Shown: piece after piece, positions 49,717-52,656 of the stretch
Position numbering within the stretch: the first letter of the stretch is position 1
Layout: every line of letters starts with the position of its first letter
NCBI GenBank assembly: GCA_050944055.1
Contig: JBMNQI010000007.1
Location: forward strand, 1-52,656
Reading direction: 5' to 3'
Length of the DNA stretch: 52,656 bases
Source: JBMNQI01 sp050944055
GTDB lineage: Bacteria > Bacillota > Clostridia > Oscillospirales > Oscillospiraceae
Translations under genes and position numbers: made by a program
Notes under the pieces: model-generated
Told to the model about the DNA's origin: nothing
The model's database searches: none
The model's input: the letters and a program-made list of their open reading frames with translations, nothing else

Positions 49717-50601
49717 CTATTTTACTCTTTCGGAGCCCCAGAAAAACATGGCTGTGGTTCCCGGCCCCGTATGGCTCCCTATTGTGGTGCCTATATCGTT
49801 AATAACTACGCCGCCGAGCTTAGCGAAACGGTCTTTAACAAGATCCGCCACCGCACATGCGTCCTCTAAACAGGCTGAATGGGAAATAAAGCATTTTCCC
49901 GAATAATCCGGGCCGCCGCGCGCGTTCTTAACCATTAAATCCACTATCTCGCGCATAGCTTTTTTCTTAGAACGGGCCTTCATTATCGGGATAAGGCGGC
50001 CGGAAGCGTCGACATGGAGGACAGGGCATATGCCCAGAATTCCTCCGGCCAGACCCGCGGCCCTTGAAATCCGCCCGCCTTTTACGTAATATGAAAGGTC
50101 CGTCGAGAAAAACAGGTGATGTACCGAGAGCTTGTTCGCCTCCGCCCAGTCTCGAAGCTCTTCAATTTCCATGCCGTTATTGCGCAGGTCGGCCATTGCG
50201 TCGATTAAAAGTCCGTAGCCGGAAGACGCGCCGAGCGAATCGACTACGTATATCTTCCTGCCCGGGAACCTTTCCCGGGCAATATTCGCGGCGTTGACCG
50301 CGCAGTTGTAGCTGCCCGACAGCCCGGATGAAAGGCAGACATGCAGCACGTCCTTTCCCTCGCTGAGGAAAGAGGAAAAATAATCAAGATATTCGGATAT
50401 ATTGATTTGCGAGGTTGAGGTCTTCGCGCCGTCCGCCATCGTTTTATAGAACCTGTCGAGCGGCATGGTCTGGCCGAGGTCGTCGTAATAAGCGACGCCG
50501 TCGAGCGAATAATGGAAATAAATATACCTTATATCTTTTTCGTCCAAATGCTCTTTTTTAAGATCAGCCGTCGAGCAGCAGCTTAGAATATAATCCTTCA
50601 T
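49717..50601 (-). CDS. DegV family fatty acid-binding protein
   Basis: DegV/FakB-type proteins bind fatty acids; some serve the fatty-acid kinase FakA. The 294-aa product shows the family layout. The N-terminal part has YIYFHYSLDGVAYYDDLG, then KTSTSQINISEYLDYF near residue 60 and LHVCLSSGLSGSYNCAVNAA near 85. VVDSLGASSGYGLLIDAM lies near 120 and YYVKGGRISRAAGLAGG near 172. A fakA-like kinase gene is not in the window. ATG 50601 has GAAAGGG upstream. It is preceded by the XRE gene with a terminator between, so it is probably transcribed alone. Confidence 0.93.
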   Translation of the reverse strand: MKDYILSCCSTADLKKEHLDEKDIRYIYFHYSLDGVAYYDDLGQTMPLDRFYKTMADGAKTSTSQINISEYLDYFSSFLSEGKDVLHVCLSSGLSGSYNCAVNAANIARERFPGRKIYVVDSLGASSGYGLLIDAMADLRNNGMEIEELRDWAEANKLSVHHLFFSTDLSYYVKGGRISRAAGLAGGILGICPVLHVDASGRLIPIMKARSKKKAMREIVDLMVKNARGGPDYSGKCFISHSACLEDACAVADLVKDRFAKLGGVVINDIGTTIGSHTGPGTTAMFFWGSERVK

Positions 50602-50688
50602 TTTTTAACCCTTTCCGTTTTTTCTTTTTTCATATTATTGCCGGAACGGGCCCTATTTCAACCTATACCGCCCGATGCGCGCTCTATG

Positions 50689-50734
50689 AAAAAAACGAAG
50701 GAGTAGAATCGCTTATAATACAATTCTACCCCTT
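50689..50734 (-). terminator. Terminator of the XRE-membrane gene
   Basis: Minus strand: 12-bp stem with one G-U pair (50734-50723 with 50709-50698), 13-base loop, then CGTTTTTTT. It lies 38 bases after the stop codon and before degV. Confidence 0.85.
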
Positions 50735-50771
50735 CCGGAGAGGGCTCTATTAATCGTGGAATTTTACGGTT

Positions 50772-51368
50772 TTAATGCTTTTTCCTGATTTTGAAGCTGA
50801 GGAAAACTACGGCCTCGGCCGGCAGTGCCACCAAAAACACCTGCCACGGATGGTTTTCTATCATTAACAGGTATATTAGGCTTAAAACGCTTATTATTAG
50901 CGCCGCGATTATGTATTTGTTGTATTTCCCGCCGTTCCATATGCTGTGCAGCACCAAAAGCGTAACGAGCGAGACGGGCACGGCGACTGCGAAAATCAGC
51001 CACTGTATGCTCCCAAGCAGCCACAGCACCGCGAAAGCCAGTACCGCAAGGCACCATATCCCGGATATGGAGACCATGGTAATCGCCGTATAGCTCAGCC
51101 TGCGGTCTGAGACGGGTTCTGCCTGCGTTTTTTCCCACTGCCCGTGCTCGCTCAAAAGAAAATCAACAGACACGCCAAATATTTCCCCGATCTGTTTGAG
51201 CACAAAAGCGTCCGGGAGTGCTTCGGCCCTCTCCCATTTTGATATCGTCTTATCCGAATAGTTGAGAAGGCTCCCGAGCTCGGCCTGCGTCATGCCCTTT
51301 TCTGTCCTCAGTCTTATAAGGTTGCTGGCCGTAATCAGCTTCATCTCGTTTATATCAGTTATTTCCAT
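50772..51368 (-). CDS. XRE-family regulator with membrane domain
   Basis: The 198-aa product combines an N-terminal helix-turn-helix (ITASNLIRLRTEKGMTQAELG, then NYSDKTISKWERAEALPDAF, about residues 10-65) with a C-terminal part of four hydrophobic helices. The helices lie near residues 90-115, 117-140, 148-165 and 170-192 (for example IYLLMIENHPWQVFLVALPA). A DNA-binding head on a membrane anchor suggests that a membrane or wall signal controls DNA binding. ATG 51368 is used; the AGG a few bases upstream is a weak ribosome binding site. Its targets are unknown; neighbouring genes do not make an obvious set. It ends at its own terminator. Confidence 0.85.
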   Translation of the reverse strand: MEITDINEMKLITASNLIRLRTEKGMTQAELGSLLNYSDKTISKWERAEALPDAFVLKQIGEIFGVSVDFLLSEHGQWEKTQAEPVSDRRLSYTAITMVSISGIWCLAVLAFAVLWLLGSIQWLIFAVAVPVSLVTLLVLHSIWNGGKYNKYIIAALIISVLSLIYLLMIENHPWQVFLVALPAEAVVFLSFKIRKKH

Positions 51369-51650
51369 TGCGCCTGGCAGTCCTCCCCATTATACGGATG
51401 TTTGAGTAATTTTATCACATCCCGCTTAATATTTCCAGCTGTATGCGCGTGATAGGCCGAATTTGCCATTACTAAAATCAGCAGGAAAAATGAATAATAT
51501 GTAAAGATGTTTTATTATCCCAGAATATCTAAAGGTTTACCCACAGCTCAAATTCGCCGGCAGGTTGCGGAGCGCGGCGTTCGCGATAAGCAGGCGTTCA
51601 GGCGCCCGACCCATGAGACAGGCCCGAACAAATCATGCAGGTGAAGCGAT
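51369..51650. other. Non-coding gap between the XRE gene and gerA
   Basis: About 280 bp with no convincing ORF. The gerA ribosome binding site (AGGTGA near 51639-51644) is at the right end. I looked for a sigma-G or sigma-F promoter and found no good match; weak candidates only. An AT-rich part lies near 51480-51535. Confidence 0.6.
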
Positions 51651-52656
51651 ATGTTCAGATATCTGAGAAAGCTTATACTGAGCCTGAAGGTCAGAAGGCG
51701 GAAGCCTCCTCCTGACGACGGGGAGAATATTAGGCCGCCGGAGGATCCCTCCGGCGACGAGCTGAGCGAAAAGCTGAGCGAGAACATTACACGAATAAGG
51801 AGCATATTCGGCTCAAGCCCCGATCTGGTCGTACGCGAATTCAATATCGGGCGTTGCCCCGGCCACAGAGCCGCGTTAATCCTCATCGAAGGGGTTACAA
51901 ACACTGATCTAATCAATACCAATATCCTAAAACCGCTTATGTTTGATTTTATCGAAAACGCCGGCGAAGCGGAAGGCAGTACGGGCACTATCGACATCGA
52001 GGATATTTTCAATAATTTTGTCCCTGCCTGCAACACGAAAAAGGTTTTTGAAATAAGCGAGCTGGCGGAGAATATAACAAAGGGTTACACCGCTCTCATT
52101 ATTGACGGACTGACTGTCGCGCTGTCGGTCGGCGCGAAAAAATGGGAGGCCAGGGCTGTCACCGAACCGACGACAGAAACCGTAATAAGAGGCCCCCATA
52201 CAGGCTTCACGGAATCGTTAGGCGACAATGTAGCGCTGTTAAGGCGGGTTATTAATAATCCCAGCCTTAGATTTGAACAGATGAAAATCGGCAGATACAC
52301 AAAAACTGACGTCCTGATCGCTTATATTGACGGCATTGTAAACCCCCCGATAATTGATGAGGTAAAAAAGAGGCTCAATGATATTGATATAGACGGAGTT
52401 CTTGACAGCGGCTATATCGAGGCCTATATACAGGATTCGCCGTACTCGGTCTTCAATACCGTGGGAAATACCGAAAGGCCCGACGTAGTCTCTTCGCGTT
52501 TGCTTGAGGGCAGGGTGGCCATCATGGCAGACGGCAGCCCGTTTGCTCTGACCGTGCCCATGCTTTTTATCGAAAACTTTCAGGCTCCGGCCGACTATTA
52601 CAGAAAATTCAATCATTCCAGCTTCGTAAGGATACTGAGATATATTGCTTTTGCCA
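51651..52656 (+). CDS. GerA-type spore germination receptor subunit A, N-terminal part (cut by right edge)
   Basis: GerA-family A subunits are inner-membrane parts of germinant receptors that sense nutrients such as amino acids. From ATG 51651 (AGGTGA upstream) the frame stays open for 335 codons to the window edge. It begins with a short cytoplasmic region (LRKLILSLKVRRRKPPPDD). The large soluble GerA N-terminal domain follows, with NITRIRSIFGSSPDLVVREF, AALILIEGVTNTDLINTNI, KGYTALIIDGLTVALSVGAK and the hallmark RGPHTGFTESLGDNVALLRR near residue 185. Also typical is VDVVSSRLLEGRVAIM-like sequence (here DVVSSRLLEGRVAIMADGSP near 285). The membrane part lies beyond the edge. B and C subunits are expected downstream outside the window. 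Confidence 0.93.
   Translation, partial: MFRYLRKLILSLKVRRRKPPPDDGENIRPPEDPSGDELSEKLSENITRIRSIFGSSPDLVVREFNIGRCPGHRAALILIEGVTNTDLINTNILKPLMFDFIENAGEAEGSTGTIDIEDIFNNFVPACNTKKVFEISELAENITKGYTALIIDGLTVALSVGAKKWEARAVTEPTTETVIRGPHTGFTESLGDNVALLRRVINNPSLRFEQMKIGRYTKTDVLIAYIDGIVNPPIIDEVKKRLNDIDIDGVLDSGYIEAYIQDSPYSVFNTVGNTERPDVVSSRLLEGRVAIMADGSPFALTVPMLFIENFQAPADYYRKFNHSSFVRILRYIAFA

Overview
The window looks like chromosome of a fairly GC-rich, anaerobic, endospore-forming member of the Clostridia (Firmicutes); an Oscillospiraceae/Christensenellaceae-like gut or sediment lineage is the best guess, but the exact taxon cannot be fixed from sequence alone. The evidence is a set of sporulation and germination genes (spoIIR, ytvI, spoVAD, spoVAE, a GerA-type receptor subunit, a BofC-C-like protein), an oxygen-sensitive pyruvate formate-lyase system, AddAB in place of RecBCD, AGGAGG-type ribosome binding sites and TTGACA/TATAAT promoters. 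I see no rRNA, tRNA, transposase, phage gene or CRISPR array; nearly everything is core or sporulation genome.

Layout. 1-13 kb (minus strand): dnaG (cut by the left edge) and dgt; a membrane protein; yigZ and hflX; rpmE; a zinc-ribbon/Pro-Glu-rich/membrane protein; addA-addB. 13-14.5 kb (plus): a MATE exporter. 14.6-20.5 kb (minus): an apparent operon lrp - aminotransferase - apgM-type phosphomutase - DUF1015 - ispE, running toward spoIIR. 20.7-27.9 kb: a small DUF378 protein, then on the minus strand ybaK, typA, folA-thyA, lysC, hom and an ACT protein. 28-32.4 kb: ytvI, then pflB-pflA behind a ZTP (pfl-motif) riboswitch. 32.4-33.8 kb: spoVAD-spoVAE. 33.9-37.8 kb (plus): ogg, an acyl-ACP thioesterase, guaB, a sirtuin. 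37.9-41.5 kb (minus): tcdA, a parvulin-type foldase, a possible 6S RNA (plus strand), a DUF1292 protein and a BofC-C-like protein. 41.7-52.6 kb: PBP1A, a TipA-like MerR regulator, proS, vanW, a small Ig-like-fold protein, an orphan B12-dependent mutase-like protein, degV, a membrane-bound XRE regulator and the start of a gerA gene cut by the right edge.

How the genes fit together. PFL makes formate and acetyl-CoA; its mRNA leader senses ZTP/ZMP, a signal of 10-formyl-tetrahydrofolate shortage, and folA-thyA in the same window also belong to folate/C1 metabolism. lysC, hom, the ACT protein and possibly the ApgM-type protein form an aspartate-to-threonine branch in which the last may act as homoserine kinase. 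The most unusual regulatory structure is in front of spoIIR: a near-consensus sigma-F promoter overlaps one arm of an inverted repeat whose other arm holds the spoIIR ribosome binding site. Read-through RNA from the vegetative ispE operon would therefore fold and hide the site, while RNA started at the sigma-F promoter could not. The 551-aa B12-binding mutase-like protein at 48-49.6 kb is the best candidate for an uncharacterised enzyme.
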